This document shows, piece by piece, positions 34,579 through 45,845 of a stretch of DNA of 64,000 bases. This DNA is from Sialis fuliginosa (lineage: Eukaryota > Arthropoda > Insecta > Megaloptera > Sialidae). The number at the start of each line of letters is the position of its first letter. Positions within the stretch are counted from its first letter, which is position 1. Under the pieces are notes generated by a model. It was not told the origin of the DNA. It saw only the letters and a program-made list of their open reading frames with translations, and did no database searches. Position numbers and translations under genes: made by a program. Location: positions 11,358,267-11,422,266 of the forward strand of contig OY540809.1 in assembly GCA_961205875.1 (NCBI GenBank), in the 5' to 3' direction.

Positions 34579-34987
34579 TGTTAGGCCAAAAACTCAAAAA
34601 TTCTCACTGATTAAAAAAAATGACCACAATACATTCTGGAGCCAACCATAATGTTAATTTAGTGTCGTGATTTGTTTAATATTCGACCAAAATACGTTTT
34701 GGCAATGTGAAAATGCCACAACGTTTTGTGGAAGTTTATATTGCAGACATGAAGTAATATGATAAAATATATTTGTGCAAAAATAATTTTAACATTAGTA
34801 AAGCGTATTTTTATCGATTATCCAACGAATTTCCCTTTGTGTTATTTTGAGTTATGCCAAAACGCATTATGAGTGTTTTTAAAAGTGCCACAATACGAAA
34901 TTTGCATTGTGGCTGGCTCTGAGAAGTCAGAATGCGTTGTGGTCGATTTTTTCGCTCAATGAGCGTTTTTGGGTATTGATCCTAACA
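34579..34987. mobile_element. MITE, 409 bp, about 100-bp diverged TIRs
   Basis: TGTTAGGCCAAAAACTCAAA and inverted TTTGGGTATTGATCCTAACA are the ends. Inner GACCACAATACATTCTGGAG corresponds to inverted CAGAATGCGTTGTGGTC. Repeated CCACAA(T/C)xC and AAAACGxxTT words occur inside. Target duplication not visible. Confidence 0.65.
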
Positions 34988-35004
34988 TCTATAGGTACAT
35001 AGTA

Positions 35005-35357
35005 AAAAACAAACTCCCTCGCCGCGTCTGTCTGTCCCTCTGTGCACGATTTTCTCAGTAACTACTAGGAAGGATTAGAAAACAAATTTCGACATTCAGC
35101 CCCTAATAACGTGGAAGGGGGAAAAGAGTAGATTTTTGATATGTTTATCTGCAAAATAGTCTTTCGACATTTAACCCCTATTTACGATTTTGTATAATGA
35201 ATATGGAATATATAAAGATCAAAAAAAGAAAAATTTAGTAATTCACTCCCTGTCACGTACAGAGAATTGTAATTAGTTTCATTCGATCCGGCGGGTAAAT
35301 TACTACGGAGGTGGGGGTTTCGAAATTCACGCGAGCGAAGTCGCGGGTAACGGCAAG
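35005..35357 (+). repeat. RTE-like tail, copy R3
   Basis: CGCCGCGTCTGTCTGTCCCT start, CAGCCCCTAATAACGTGGAA and ATTTAACCCCTATTTACG in the middle, and end TTCACGCGAGCGAAGTCGCG GGTAAC. The CCCCTAA words also occur in 62728-63290, linking the two families. The ORF at 35182 on the minus strand reads this tail. Confidence 0.55.
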
Positions 35358-35927
35358 TATACAATAAATTATAAACGATATATTCCAAACCATTTAACAT
35401 TTTAAAGTCAATATAATCAGAAGTATAAAAAAATCATTTCTTTCTTCATGAAATGCGACATTAAGTTGATAAAAGCAGCGATAAGTCGACGCGATTTTAG
35501 ATCCCTACACCACAATAATACACTTACACAGAAACTCCATTCATGTTCTGTCGGTTTGCCACATCGTGAATAATTCAACACTTTTCTTGCGATTCTTTTC
35601 AGACGAAACCCACTGAAACACACCAGCTTAGTCTATGAATACGTGAGTGTATACTAATAGCCGTAATTATAGGTTAGATATATGTATGTACATATATACG
35701 CCATGAATAAACCATGATTCAATTCAATTCACTACTATATTGATTTACTTACTCGTATTTACTTCAATGTGTAAATTTGCGAATATATCCCAGTTATTTG
35801 ATGATAGTAATGTCATCTTTTAATTAAGTAAGTTTATGGATGCCTAGCTCGTAATACGAAACTGTTTTTCCAATACTTAATGGTGGACATCTTTTATTTA
35901 ATGTCATTTTCAATTACTTTCACTGAA
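35358..35927. other. No gene seen
   Basis: The minus-strand ORF at 35417-35623 (68 codons, CFSGFRLKRIARKVLNYSR start) has no recognisable domain; AT-rich sequence otherwise. Confidence 0.35.
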
Positions 35928-36411
35928 TAGGGGAGAGTGGGGGTACTTACGAACATCTAAGGGAGAAATCAAATAAATTAAAATTAAATTCAGTATTAAT
36001 TTTAATAAAATATGTAAAATTTAAAAAAATAAAGACAAAATCATAACCTTATGTGTTCGTGATTATATACACGACTAGCATGGGGTAATCACGAACAGTG
36101 GAATAATTAAACTTAATTAGCACAAAAGCCTCTGAATGTACTTTGACCACTGATACTATTATCATGTGCCCATAAATTACAGTTGAAGCACATTACCTAG
36201 TCTTCAGCAGAAGAATCTTGATACTTTTCATTATAATAACAAAAATAGTTTTTTTTATCAATATCTTCCATTCTCCTTTTTTACTTGACACATCTTCTTT
36301 TGGTTATTTTTTTAAAAATTACTTTTTTCAGTTTTAGTTTTCATCAGTCTTTTTTTTTACAACGTTTGGAATTGCCCCATTTAATTATTTGTTCACCATT
36401 ACCCCACGAGC
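35928..36411. repeat. Possible MITE with TGGGGTAAT.ACGAACA words
   Basis: TAGGGGAGAGTGGGGGTACT TACGAACA at 35928, GGGGTAATCACGAACA at about 36081 and the inverted TGTTCACCATTACCCCA at 36391 share one word. The start resembles TAGGGGAGACTATTGTACC at 38922. Ends are not precise. Confidence 0.35.
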
Positions 36412-36650
36412 TTGAAAAATAAATATAGAGGTTAGGATCATATAATAAACAATATGGGTGACATCAAATACTGTTTGATCAAGGCTTACTTGGGCATAAC
36501 TTAATCACATTTATATTACTAACAAACGTCCAACTATATACCTACATACTTATATGCAAATATGCTTTAAAATACAAAAATCTATGATTCCAACTCCGAT
36601 TCTTTTACTGTACTTCAAAATATATTCTCTTTCAAAAAAATAAAAATAAA
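36412..36650. other. No gene seen
   Basis: AT-rich unassigned sequence. Confidence 0.4.
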
Positions 36651-36817
36651 TAATAAGTGTGTAGAAATCATTATTTAATTAACGGAGTCGTAGTCAGGAG
36701 TCGGTGTTGGATTAAAAGTTAGTACCTCTCAGTAGAGAGTTGGAGTCGGAGTCAGTAGACTCCGACTCCAACTCCACCCAAAATTGCTCAAACTCCGACT
36801 CCGAATCCACAGCTCTG
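36651..36817 (-). mobile_element. hAT-like GGAGTCGGAGTC element, one end
   Basis: On the minus strand it starts CAGAGCTGTGGATTCGGAGT and is filled with GGAGTCGGAGT words, a known style of hAT MITE in animals. The opposite terminus is not identifiable. Confidence 0.55.
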
Positions 36818-37493
36818 TTTCCAAATAGACCATTTTCTTTTAATGAATTATCTTCACTAAAATCTGAAATATGTACTTTTTAAGACAATATAAAAAATGT
36901 AATTAATTAATATTTATAGTTACAAGCAATTGATATTTACATATTTTAAAATCCGAGTGATACGCCGATAGCTTGGAGTGATTTTTGTGGAGAAAGATTT
37001 TTTATTTTTACATTCATTACGTCATAGTTATGAAGTAAAATGAAGTCTAAAAAGTGCGTTTTATTTCCCATTGCCCTTTTATTAAGACAATTTTAAGTAT
37101 TAATTGATAGTTGCACAAATAAATAGCCCGGTTCTATTTTCTACTAATCCAGTTTGTAAGTAGTAGGTACATATTATATCTACACCAATATAGTTTCTGT
37201 GTGCTCTCCATGCCATTTTGTTATTATACCATGTACACAACATATTCTTAAATGTTCTCGTGTGGCTAGAGTAATATTACAGGTACGGATTATAACTTGG
37301 ACGTTACTAAAGTAGATGCTGTAGTCCGGATCTCTTATATTTTTAATAAAGTCAGTGGCGTATCTACAAGGTTACAGTAAAATTTTGGATTTTTCCAACA
37401 TCTACCTATATGAAAACTTTTTATTTAAGATAAATAAATAATGATAATGAAATTAACCTTTTGACTCTCTTTTACAATATACTATATTATATA
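36818..37493. other. No gene seen; solitary hAT-like start at about 37354
   Basis: CAGTGGCGTATCTACAAGG at about 37354 looks like a hAT terminus without partner. Otherwise AT-rich. Confidence 0.35.
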
Positions 37494-37495
37494 TA

Positions 37496-38389
37496 CAGGG
37501 TTCCCCAGAATTACTGATGTCAAATTTTAGATTCTCTTAAAATTGGTTCACATGAGATTTTCTAGATATTTTGTACGATGTGTGTATTTAAAGTGTTCAT
37601 TATTATATTGTTTACATTGTGTGAAAGTTTTATTACAAAACATAATTGCAATAGTGTCTAATCATAATGGAGGCTAGAGTAACAAAATGTTAAATGTTAC
37701 CCTCTCGGCACGCTCAATCAGAAATTTTATTTTCTGATGAAAAAATGTTCCTTTAACAGGACGGTCACTATCAACATAATGATATAGTGTATTTTGTATC
37801 TCTTGCTATGTTCCCAAATGTAAATTAGCTGTCTAACGTTTCCAGAATATCTCTTGTGTATGGTTTGGGGAGCATTATCAAAAAAGGTAAATTACCGTTA
37901 AACTTTGTGGAGCTAGGGGTAAAAGTTAATCAAAATTACTATATCGAGATAGTTTTAAAGAAGCATTTGCTACACTATGCTAAGGGCTATTATTGTGAAG
38001 CCTATTATTGCTTTCAGCAAGACTCAGCTCAAGACCTTTGAGTGGTTAAAAGTGAATGTCCTTGATTTTATCGAACCATCTGAATAGCCTGCTTCTTCTC
38101 TAGATTAAATCTCTTTTATTTTATTTTGTATATATTTGTAACTGGGCAATGTGAAAATTTGATGAATTAAAAAAATTTTGATTAAGATTTGGAATATGCC
38201 ACATGATATGATCCGTGCCTCGTGTAGAAGTTTTTCAAAACGAATGAAACTCATAATTCGTGAAAAAGGAGATAGATTTGAACTGAATTAGTTTAATATA
38301 ATCTCCATAATGTATTTTTTTCAGAAATAAATCATAGTTTCCTCCAAATTCACTCATTTATTTGGCATCAGTAACGCTGGGGAACCCTG
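37496..38389 (+). mobile_element. Tc1/mariner element, internally deleted, TA TSD
   Basis: CAGGGTTCCCCAGAATTACT and inverted AGTAACGCTGGGGAACCCTG are the first 20 bp of TIRs of about 29 bp, with TA at both borders (37494-37495, 38390-38391). The 894-bp length is shorter than the roughly 1.3 kb of autonomous mariner-type elements. It keeps recognisable transposase remnants (37724-38291). Confidence 0.9.
37724..38291 (+). pseudogene. Tc1/mariner transposase remnant
   Basis: Cut-and-paste transposase that would bind the element's TIRs and act through a DDE/D triad; this copy is dead. Conserved pieces appear in order. ILFSDEKMF at 37724 holds the first catalytic Asp. The uninterrupted segment 37856-38041 reads GLGSIIKKGKLPLNFVELG, VKVNQNYY and FQQDSA, with the second Asp in QQD. 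In another frame DFIEPSE sits at 38064, then a degraded position where the third catalytic acid should be (PASSLD then stop). The C-terminus IRASCRSF..IREKGDRFELN ends at the TAG at 38289. Stops follow ILFSDEKMFL and FQQDSAQDL, and the frame shifts between 38041 and 38064. The N-terminal helix-turn-helix region is absent; an ATG at 37668 (MEARVTK) may be a relic of the start before an internal deletion. Confidence 0.85.
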
Positions 38390-38397
38390 TATATATA

Positions 38398-38515
38398 ACT
38401 AGCTCTTACTCGCAACTTCGTTCGCGAGGAATTTTGATTGAAAGGAACAAACAGACAGAGAGACATAGAGACAGGGAACTTTTGCAATTATAATATTAGT
38501 ATAGATTTATAATGA
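38398..38515 (-). repeat. RTE-like tail fragment R11
   Basis: On the minus strand: CTATACTAATATTATAATTG start, TCTGTCTCTATGTCTCTCTG run, then ending CGAACGAAGTTGCGAGTAAG AGCTAG. It abuts the mariner element's right side. Confidence 0.55.
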
Positions 38516-38921
38516 ATGTGTTGGTACTTATGTATATTTAATAAGTCAATACTTTCCTTGGATATGTCACTGTTTATAAAATCACATAAGTGTATATTTC
38601 GTATTCATGAATTTTTTATATTACGTTGCATTTTTAATTGTTGTAATTCATGTAGTACTTTTTAGAGAAATTGGTAGACGTACCTGAATGGGAAAAAGCT
38701 TTTGATTTATTTATATTTTTATTACATTTGCTTGTTTTTTGAGTTTGAGTAACATAGGTTTGATGTATCTAACAATTTCGTTTACATATTTAAATTCTTT
38801 GAATTGTCAGTTTGCATTTGAAACCTCACTCGAATTTTGATCAGATTTCGCTCAGCATAAAAAGAGACTACTATATAGTCACCATTTTTAAATAATAATA
38901 TGAATTTATTATTTTATTTAT
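38516..38921. other. No gene seen; family L end at about 38850-38876
   Basis: CAGCATAAAAAGAGACTACT resembles the family L end (43665-43692). Rest unassigned, AT-rich. Confidence 0.4.
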
Positions 38922-39304
38922 TAGGGGAGACTATTGTACCTTGGACATAGTGTACTTTGGATCACTAACCTCTATCTCTGTATGTGCTGCTTTTTTGTGG
39001 CAAACAGTTGAATTATCTTGTGCAATACTGACAATACTTGTTATTTGTAATTCATGTTTATGAGTGCAGCTGTGAAATTGTTTTTTTCTATGTAAAATTA
39101 AAATTTTGAAGAATAATATTTCTTTATTTACAAACTTCAAGAATTGTTTAAGGATTTTATCTATATTCCAGCTTGTGCAGTATAATTTGGTGAGTAAAAC
39201 TACATATTGTTTGTAAATTCAAATGTAACTTGTAAGGATTATCATATTTTAAAATTGTAAACTGTTACCTCTTGGACACATCCTGTACCATGGACCACCG
39301 TCTA

Positions 39305-39335
39305 CCAAGAAAGGTGAGAATCGCTTACAACAGAT
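39305..39335 (+). repeat. Family H fragment, copy 5
   Basis: AAAGGTGAGAATCGCTTACA ACAGATTC is the conserved family H interior start; neither end is present. Confidence 0.6.
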
Positions 39336-39576
39336 TCGACTGGGGCATACGGTTATTCACTGTGATTATATTATATAATTATCTAATATGCATATATGTA
39401 CAATTTACATTCAAGTTTAAAAAATATATATTTTGCAATTATACATTGTTTTTTTTTACTTATTTTTAATCCAAGGTGCATGCGTATGTGTTTCAGGTAC
39501 AAAACCATCTTGTATCATGTAATTATAAAATAATTTTTTTATAATTAACCTTTCTTATCTTACTGTTTATAGATAG

Positions 39577-41198
39577 TTAGTGCGAGAGCTGATGACATAT
39601 TTTTCTGCCCCATCTGAGCACTAGGCAGACTTACGGAAATCGTTTATTCATGTGTTGTACATCATGGGAAAAATAGTCCCAACCCCCACACCCGGGGATA
39701 AAGGGGTTTAATTCCTTAGTGAACATGTAAAGAAAAAGTGCATTTTTGCCCCATGTGAGCACTAATAAAATCACCACAGTGAGTTAGTTTATGAAAAGTT
39801 AGATAGTGAAAGTGCAATGGGCAGACGCGTAGGGTGGGGATAAGGGGCAGGCAGACGCACTCAAAGATGCAATATTTTTTTTGAAAATTGCCTCATTTGA
39901 GCATTGATGAATTTTGGAGGGATGGCAGTTTTTGATCTTTAGATGATCGAAAAAACAAAGGCAGACGAGTAGGATGGGGATAAGGGACGGGCAGACGCGC
40001 TCAAACATGTAATTTTTTTAATGAAAATTGTCTCATTTGAGCATTGATGAATTTTTTGAAGGATGACAGGTTTTGATCTGTAGATGACCGAAAAAACATA
40101 GGCAGACGTGTAGTGCGGGGATAAGGGGAGGGCAGACGCAATTGAAAGTGGCAAAGGGTTGTAAAAATTTTAAAAACATTGTATCTTTGGTACTAAATAT
40201 TCCACCGATGATATCAAATATGTTTTAGAATCATCTAAGTAAGAAGAAAATATGTATCTTGTAGTTTTTTTGATGTTAAGTACCGTTTTGCTGAAATTTG
40301 TAAATTTATAAAACTCAAAGTCCCAAGGTCCTGAGTTCGAATCCCAAAGAGTTCTGTTTTATTTATTTATTTTTTGTTTTTTGTTTATTACACAGAATAA
40401 GAAGAATATAATCAAAACATAATAAAAAAAAATTTCAGCGCCTACTTTTTTACACGTTTTATTTTTTTTTAGATTTTCATATTAATGAAATTTTTCCTTT
40501 TCGTGTTAGTTGGGGGTAAATAAATGTGTTTTCAAAGAACTAATGTGTTATCCAGAGAGTCATTGCGGGCAACTTCAAGCAAAAAAAATAATTACAAAAC
40601 AACCCAGTTAAAAAAATAGGATAACACTTTCAATTGCGTCTGCCCATCCCTTATCCCCACACTACACGTCTGCCTATGTTTTTTCGGTCATCTACAGATC
40701 AAAACCTGTCATCCTTCAAAAAATTCATCAATGCTCAAATGAGACAATTTTCATTAAAAAAATTACATGTTTGAGTGCGTCTGCCCGTCCCTTATCCCCA
40801 TCCTACGCGTCTGCCTTTGTTTTTTCGATCATCTACAGATCAAAAACTGCCATCCCTCCAAAATTCATCAATGCTCAAATGAGGCAATTTTCAAAAAAAA
40901 TATTGCATCTTTGAGTGCGTCTGCCTGCCCCTTATCCCCACCCTACGCGTCTGCCCATTGCACTTTCACTATCTAACTTTTCATAAACTAACTCCCTGTG
41001 GTGATTTTATTAGTGCTCACATGGGGCAAAAATGCACTTTTTCTTTACATGTTCACTAAGGAATTAAACCCCTTTATCCCCGGGTGTGGGGGTTGGGACT
41101 ATTTTTCCCATGATGTACAACACATGAATAAACGATTTCCGTAAGTCTGCCTAGTGCTCAGATGGGGCAGAAAAATATGTCATCAGCTCTCGCACTAA
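39577..41198. mobile_element. Foldback element with 573-bp inverted arms
   Basis: Arms 39577-40149 and 40626-41198 are inverted copies of equal length with roughly ten differences by eye. They start TTAGTGCGAGAGCTGATGAC. Each arm has a unique outer part (about 245 bp) and three tandem units of 140-141 bp starting GCAGACG(C/A/T)GTAG (39821, 39961, 40102). The 476-bp centre is unrelated. Direct TA lies at both ends (39578-39579, 41196-41197); no longer duplication is seen. Long inverted arms with internal tandem units are the hallmark of Foldback-type elements. Mirror-image ORFs (39799-40154 minus, 40767-40976 plus) read the arms and are not genes. Confidence 0.9.
40312..40365 (+). other. tRNA-like B-box, probable SINE relic in foldback centre
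   Basis: AAGGTCCTGAGTTCGAATCC C at about 40325-40345 fits the pol III B-box (GGTTCGANNCC) as GAGTTCGAATC. The T-stem pairs only at three of five positions and no A-box or anticodon arm is found upstream, so it is not an intact tRNA. T-rich sequence (TTTTATTTATTTATTTTTTG) follows. Confidence 0.45.
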
Positions 41199-41325
41199 GT
41201 GAACAACTAAAGTTGAATACATCTTACATAGAATAGAATACCTATAACTAAATAAAAATGTAAATGATTAGTTTTTAGTCGTATATTAGAAAAAGTGATT
41301 CAAGGTACAACAGTCTCTTCTACGT

Positions 41326-43559
41326 TTATAAATATAATTAAATTATTATTCATAAATTTTAATCCTATTTCTTGTAGAAAAAAGAAATGCATAAATTCAA
41401 CTTAAAAAAAAAACGCCAAAGTGAAGTTTTTCTTTAATACAAAAAGATACATAAATTGATTACAATATTTGGCAACAACGAAGTAACAGAGTGTTCTATA
41501 AATGCGATGCGTATCAGCGAAGAGAAACATTTGAGCGGGAGTAGGTAGGTGAGTTGAAAATACTCGTCGTTCATTCAATAGGGTATCAAAAGAAAAATCC
41601 ACTGTTGAAATACGTTAAAACCTTCAAGACATATTGATTAATCGCACATCAGCACCGAAGAGAGAAACTGGCGTAGCGGCATTATTGCGGTTCAGACCGA
41701 TTTAAGATTCTGGTCAAATTTTTACTGCATTGTTTTCTTTCTTTTGTATTTGTGTCCGATGAATAAACACGGGAAATAGATTAGTGTTATAGGTTCGGAT
41801 TGTTTATGGAACTTTAAAATGTATGTTCGATTTAACTGTGATTAGTGTTTTTTTTCTTTTCTTTTTAGATATTTCTGATTTCTTTAAGGAGTTACATCTA
41901 ATCGTCACTTTGGAAAATGAGACTTTTTTAAGGAATTTTTCTTAGAATAATAAAAAAATCATTCAAATGTTTGGAAGGTTTATTGTAATGTACAATGTAC
42001 ATGTCTCAAAACATTAAATGAAATATAAAACAAAATGGTGACTTTAGCGTTGCTACACTGACAATGAGTGCATCTTTTTTGTTATGTGCTCCACTGCGGA
42101 AAACAGAACTTCCATGGATTAACATCCAGAACAAATTTTTTTTTTCGTTATTTACATGAGTTTTTTCATCGAAGTACACACGAATATTAAAAAATATCGA
42201 TTTTTGAAAATTTTGTATCACTTTGAACAAAAACTCGCGTTTCTGACGAAGAAAACGACCTTAAATTGTTTATAAAAGCCGTAATTGTTGATAAATCGTA
42301 AAATCTATCTAAGAAGTTACAGTTAAAATTTCAATTCGATCGGATGGAAATTTTTTTGCGATTTGCTGATCAGAAGTTCTTATGGACATAAGGACTGAAA
42401 ATGGCCTTTTTTTGTTATTCAGGGTCAAAGGTTAGAAATTCAAATGTACTTATTTTTTTTCTTTTTCCAAATTAATCAAATTATAATTAATCAAAGTTTC
42501 GAATAAAAAAATCTAAAATTACTTTTTTATAGAAATTTTCGTTTCGAAATAAAAAAAATCAGTAAAGTTAATAATTATCCTAACTTTTTTTATGTTAGAA
42601 TGAAATTTTTACAAAATAGTAATTTTAAAAATTTTCTGTTACCATATGATATTAATAATAATTTAATTATATTTTAGACATATGGGAACAAAATCAAGTA
42701 TAAAGGCCGATCCACAGTATCGTGCCGGTCATTTATGAATCAATATTTATTTATTTTATATTTGTTTCCTTTTGCACAATTTTTTTATACTATTACATAT
42801 TCAAAATATAAAATACCGGATTTTCGACCTATTATATATGTATAAAAGTTTTCTAATTTTCGGGGCAAGCCGATTGAAAAATAGTAGTGAAGATTATATT
42901 CTACATATATTTCTCTTTTAATCATTCACAACTGAACAATTCTAAAAATAAATGAAACACCGATTGATCAGATATCTATTGTCATGTTTCTTGAACAACG
43001 GCAAAGAACAATCTGCAGAAACTTTGATAATAAAAGTTTCATTTCTATGTTATATGGGAAATATAAAAAAGTAAGATAGAAAGGATTATTATCAAATAAA
43101 AAAGAACTTAAGATGAACGTACGTATAAAAGATTTATTCATTGATTAAGGAAATGGGAGAAGTGATTATTTAAATGACGCATAAGTGGAAATTAAAATTT
43201 AAAAATTAATAAAACGGGAATATGAAAGGGTTGCGTAGTTATTCTCACTGCGATTTATAAAAAAGAGTTACTTCAAAATTTTTCATAAACTATTTTTACT
43301 ACAGGCCGAAAATCGCGTAGAAAGTTTTTGAAACTTCATGAAAATAAGAATGCCCTAAAAAAACACGAAGAAAATTAGTTCAAGAAATTTTTATAAAGCA
43401 TAAAATAAATAAGTTTTTTTAAAAATTTTATAGAAAAGTAACAATATTTTTCTCAGAATTATCGTCACTGTCTGAAAATACTACTCGGCACCGTTAGTTA
43501 ATTAGTGCGAAATCTCATTAAACAAAAGTTTTAATAGTAACAAAACGTTTAAATATTTA
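41326..43559. other. No gene seen; family D-like end at 42697
   Basis: A 2.2-kb AT-rich stretch. AAAGGCCGATCCACAGTATC GTGCCGGTC at 42700 resembles the family D terminus (58124). ORFs at 41402-41602 and 42006-42230 (minus) carry no domain I recognise. Confidence 0.4.
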
Positions 43560-43690
43560 ATTCCTTGAATAGTCAGCTTATATTTTACACTCCACTCGCC
43601 GAAACGAGGAAACCCTGAATTTGCATGAAAAATCGTATCGCGTAACTTCAAATCCGCATAAAAAAATCCGCGTAAAAAGAGACCCTACTG
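43560..43690 (-). repeat. Family L element end
   Basis: On the minus strand it starts CAGTAGGGTCTCTTTTTACG CGGATT after TA (43691-43692), continues TTATGCGGATTTGAAGTTAC GCGATACG and a TTCGGCGAGTGGAG stretch. Shorter relatives lie at 28297, 38850 and 55108. The other end is not seen. TA-flanked TIR style suggests Tc1/mariner. Confidence 0.5.
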
Positions 43691-43753
43691 TATATATACA
43701 TTATACATAATTATCACATGCTCAGCACTAAAAAAATTTTATATGTAAGCTTA

Positions 43754-44527
43754 CACGGAAAAAAATGTACGTAAGAAATTACATTTTGACCTGTCTATCC
43801 CGGATAGTAAGCGAAAACATAATAAAACGGCAATAATATAATTTTAGACTGCTATGTAATATAAACTCGATGTATAAAAATGAATATTCGTTTTGTATGA
43901 GGCTAATAGATTCAGGAATTACTGAACCGATTTCTGTGCATGTCCGTGGCTATGAAAACCTAAGATTTAACATCAAAAGTCACCCCAATCCAGTACGTCT
44001 TATCCTGCGATGATCGGCCCATCAGCAACATCCTAAATCCATCTTGTGTCCCCGTGACCCCCCCCCCCCCTCCCCAAAAAAACAAAAAAACAAAACAACA
44101 CACAAAACAATACACGAAGAGCTGTCGGAAGAGGGGAAGACCCAGCCGACATTTATGTCAAATAATTAAAAAAAAAACATCAAAAGACTAAAAAAATCTT
44201 TATCAAGTCGTGTTTAGTTCCTTGATGTTATAGCAATTGTTATAACAATTTTCATTTATAGAAAAACATAATAATAAGAATACAAAATACATGTTGGGTG
44301 GGCCTGTTGGGTGTGTATGTTGAATATTTTATGTTGCTATGATTTTATGGATATTAACCCGGATAACACCGGGTCCAACGCGCTAGTACTCAATATTAAT
44401 TGATGGATAAACTGCAAACATTACATTATATTATTACAGTTTCAGACAGTAAAATATTATATGTTTCCACTTACTATTCAGGATAGACAGGAAAAACTGT
44501 AATTCTTACAGTATATTTTTTTCCGTG
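43754..44527. mobile_element. TA-flanked MITE split by an RTE-like insertion
   Basis: CACGGAAAAAAATGTACGTA at the left and inverted TACAGTATATTTTTTTCCGTG at the right belong to TIRs of about 66 bp, including the inner CCTGTCTATCC.G.ATAGTAAG. TA lies at both borders (43752-43753, 44528-44529). The interior 43862-44393 is foreign. Confidence 0.85.
43862..44393 (+). repeat. Retroposon-like fragment R9
   Basis: TATAAAAATGAATATTCGTT start, ATTACTGAACCGATTTC, TTTATCAAGTCGTGTTTAG and the end ACCGGGTCCAACGCGCTAGT match 56493-57175 and part of 49541-49750. It has a 13-base C run at 44058-44070 followed by A-rich sequence, possibly an internal deletion scar. Confidence 0.65.
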
Positions 44528-44529
44528 TA

Positions 44530-45149
44530 GAAATAAAAATATTTATTCAGATATTTAGTTTCAAAATGAAACAAATAAAATGTTATAACCTTAGGAAATA
44601 TTGTCTGTAAAAAAAGAAGTACACAAAACAGTTATTTATAAAAAATGTATGATTTGCCGACTGTGCGAATAAGAATATGAATAAATGCGAAAAAAGAAAA
44701 ATGGAATACGATTATGGAGTGGGGAATTGTAGATCTCGAAAGCAAATATTGAAGACAAATAAGAATGATAAAAAGTGGGGTCATTATAGACTTACCATTA
44801 TTAAATTTGATATAATGGTACTTATAATTGTTCAATTTAATTTAAGTCTTGTAACAATTTGTATTAAAATCAATATAGTAGCTTTTATATTCAGATAAAA
44901 TATCCTAAAAATAATTTTTTAAATTCAACATTTCAAATTTTTTTAAATGTAAAAAAACTAATTGGGTGAGCATGTTTTAGGTACTGCGTGGTGAACAATA
45001 CGATTATTTTGTAAATTATAATAATTATACTAATCATTACGAGCTTTTCTTTCAGATTTTTTTACGTGTAACGCCTGAATTTTTTTATGTATTGACAAAT
45101 GAACAATAAATGTATATACATACTTATGTATAAAATTAAATTTAAAATC
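44530..45149. other. No gene seen
   Basis: ORFs on both strands at 44632-44898 overlap each other and show no domain. AT-rich. Confidence 0.45.
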
Positions 45150-45157
45150 TACTAGAA

Positions 45158-45357
45158 CAGGGGTCGGCAAACTATAACTCGCGAGCTACATGAGGCTCTT
45201 TGGGTACGTACGTAAGTTTGTATTTTATCCTTATTTAAAAAAGATTTAATTTTTGTATTGAATTTACCTTATTTGTAAAAATATATTATGTTTGACGATT
45301 CTTTTAAATCGTTGTGACAGTTTTATCTCTTATATCACAAAAGTTTGCCGACCCCTG
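45158..45357. mobile_element. hAT MITE, 200 bp, perfect 15-bp TIR
   Basis: CAGGGGTCGGCAAAC and its exact complement GTTTGCCGACCCCTG. Flanking octamers TACTAGAA and TTATAGAT agree at five of eight positions, so the duplication has decayed or the insertion was atypical. Confidence 0.85.
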
Positions 45358-45365
45358 TTATAGAT

Positions 45366-45845
45366 TATAATCTTATTTTAAAATTTACATGAAAATATTT
45401 TACTTTATGGTTTGTTTTTGGTTTCATAACTCATATTAATCTTTATACCACCAGTATATTTTTGAAAACCGTCAATATATAGAAAGTTTTCTTTTGGACA
45501 AAGTTAAAAACATCGTAGCTTCTGCTAATGACGTATTCGTTAAAAGTTTACTTTCAAACAAGAACGAATTATAATCAAGAGATTATACCGTAAACAAAGA
45601 CAGAGAAAGAGAGACGAGAATAATAGTACAGTATCTCTCTTAAATTTTTATAAAAGGTATATTTTCTAAATGAGTATTAAGTGTAATTGTAATCGTTGCA
45701 ATGTCAGAACGGCCGTTATTACAACGCAACCAGCGTTTCCAAAACTGTGTGTTGCGAGCCGGTTAAAAGTAGATCGCGAAAAGTGTTCGAAATATTACTT
45801 TATTATAAAAAAAACTTTTTTTTTTAAATATGATTCTCTCAGTAC
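45366..45845. other. No gene seen; weak ORF 45670-45894
   Basis: The ORF begins MSIKCNCNRCNVRTAVITT; its middle (45700-45790) is more GC-rich than its surroundings but it runs into a family H repeat. No domain recognised. Confidence 0.3.

Larger units (their letters stand above)
38922..41325. mobile_element. Possible outer TIR element around the foldback
   Basis: GAGACTATTGTACCTTGGA (38928-38946) is inverted as TTCAAGGTACAACAGTCTC (41300-41318), 2 mismatches in 19. A TA precedes GGGGAGAC on the left and follows on the right. Inside, ACCTTGGA-like words recur (39245, 39285, 39470 inverted). The foldback 39577-41198 would be a later insertion. Confidence 0.4.

Noticed and set aside
40320-40350. 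A complete tRNA gene
   Set aside because: Only a B-box/T-loop-like piece is visible; the T-stem is mismatched and no acceptor, D or anticodon arm can be built.
39799-40976. Mirror-image ORFs of about 70 codons (MFE..VCPSLIPI..) on both strands
   Set aside because: They are the same sequence read from the two arms of the foldback; the tandem unit of 140-141 bp shifts frame, and no coding signature is present.
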